Shown here: positions 12,533 to 13,118 of the stretch, piece after piece
Layout of the letters: every line of letters begins with the position of its first letter
Position numbering within the stretch: position 1 is the first letter of the stretch
Source: SIG447 sp045577075
GTDB taxonomy: Bacteria > Bacillota > Clostridia > UMGS1883 > UMGS1540
NCBI GenBank assembly: GCA_045577075.1
Contig: JAZNHR010000048.1
Coordinates: forward strand, 1-13,118
Direction: 5' to 3'
DNA length: 13,118 bases
Notes under the pieces: model-generated
What the model was told of the DNA's origin: nothing
Databases searched by the model: none
What the model saw: only the letters and a program-made list of their open reading frames with translations
Position numbers and translations under genes: made by a program

Positions 12533-13118
12533 ATCGGGGATAAACTCTTTTTGCGGAGTAAACTCACCGATGAAATTAAAAACAATTTGTATCTTTTGTA
12601 CTCTGTGTCCGCTTGATTTGTCGGGAGCGTGAACAATAATTTTTTTAATAAACTCATTTATGATTGTCGGTGTTAATTCTTTAATGCCGACATATTTTTT
12701 GACGATTTCGTGAAATTGCTTAAAGTCAATTTGCTGCCTGTCAAAATTGTTTGTTTCTTCCTCAAAGACTTTAATCTGTTTCTGTAATTCTGCCTGTTCA
12801 TTTTCGTATTCCGCAGACAGTTTCAAAAAACGTTCATGAGAGATTGCTCCTGTTATATCATCCTCATAAATTCTCTTGAAAATCTTGTCAAGCTCTGCTA
12901 TGCGTTTTTGAAATTTTGTAATCTGTTTTTTCTTATTCTGTATTTCTTTTGACTGCTCGTCTAACTGTTGTTTGGCAACAAGATTGAAAAACTTATCTGC
13001 ATTATCATACATCATTGCAGTAACCTCAAAAATCTGACTTAACACAATCTTTTGTAACGTTTCTTCTCTTATGTAATGGGCGGAACAATCGCCGGTGTTA
13101 CTTTTATATCGGGAACAT
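12503..13118 (-). CDS. Large serine recombinase, C-terminal part (partial at window edge)
   Basis: The 3' part of a large serine recombinase of the TnpX/TndX kind, which integrates and excises mobile elements. The frame is open to the right edge (204 residues visible); the N-terminal resolvase domain with the catalytic Ser lies outside. At the edge are the end of a zinc-ribbon/recombinase segment (CSRY, then DCSAHYIREETL) and the start of a long coiled coil (about 50 residues rich in Lys, Glu and Gln) that mediates synapsis. The C-terminus is DUF4368-like, with LTPTIINEFIKKIIVH and DKSSGHRVQKIQIVFNF. The GTG at 13043 is not the true start, because recombinase sequence continues upstream of it. 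Composition is AT-rich compared with the foldase and aro genes, consistent with a transferred element. Whether the gene is intact cannot be seen. Confidence 0.9.
   Translation of the reverse strand, partial: CSRYKSNTGDCSAHYIREETLQKIVLSQIFEVTAMMYDNADKFFNLVAKQQLDEQSKEIQNKKKQITKFQKRIAELDKIFKRIYEDDITGAISHERFLKLSAEYENEQAELQKQIKVFEEETNNFDRQQIDFKQFHEIVKKYVGIKELTPTIINEFIKKIIVHAPDKSSGHRVQKIQIVFNFIGEFTPQKEFIPDKKEIPQDYF

Overview
The window looks like chromosome from a low-GC Gram-positive anaerobe, probably an uncultured member of the Clostridia/Oscillospiraceae type. This rests on AGGAGG-like ribosome binding sites before most genes, textbook sigma-A promoters (TTGACA, 17 bp, TATAAT), a mutS2 gene, the AroE-AroK fusion, a copper-amine-oxidase-N/parvulin foldase and a TnpX-like large serine recombinase. 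The lineage is an inference.

Layout. (1) Positions 1-941, plus strand: the 3' part of mutS2 and a small Dabb-family gene, closed by a bidirectional terminator. (2) Positions 1002-2754: an AT-rich accessory patch. An XRE-type regulator on the minus strand faces away from a two-gene plus-strand unit, a cysteine-rich CFI-box-like protein and a Sel1-repeat protein, under one consensus promoter. A second strong bidirectional terminator closes it. (3) Positions 2798-10888, minus strand: a tight eight-gene operon, aroF-tyrA-aroB-aroA-aroC-pheA-aroE/K-aroQ. It encodes every enzyme from erythrose-4-phosphate plus PEP to chorismate, then chorismate mutase/prephenate dehydratase and prephenate dehydrogenase. 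Only the final aminotransferase is missing for Phe and Tyr. (4) Positions 10911-11128, minus strand: promoter and leader of that operon. (5) Positions 11163-12449, plus strand: a divergently transcribed secreted foldase. (6) Positions 12503-13118, minus strand: the 3' part of a large serine recombinase that runs off the right edge.

The most notable thing is the operon leader. An unlisted 33-codon ORF (10965-11066, minus) has a ribosome binding site 7 nt upstream of its ATG and encodes the run FAYEYFFYFYF (nine aromatic residues of eleven, five Phe and four Tyr). It precedes a perfect 11-bp intrinsic terminator placed before aroF. A segment inside the leader ORF (10987-11001) can pair at 14 of 15 positions with the 5' arm and loop of that terminator, forming an antiterminator. 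The Phe/Tyr codons can pair with the segment just upstream of it. This is the architecture of ribosome-mediated attenuation: starvation for Phe or Tyr should stall the ribosome on the run and open the operon, whose products are exactly Phe and Tyr precursors. In Firmicutes, aromatic operons are better known for T-box or TRAP control, and I see no T-box motif here. Further control is likely at protein level, through the N-terminal domain of the DAHP synthase and the ACT domain of PheA.
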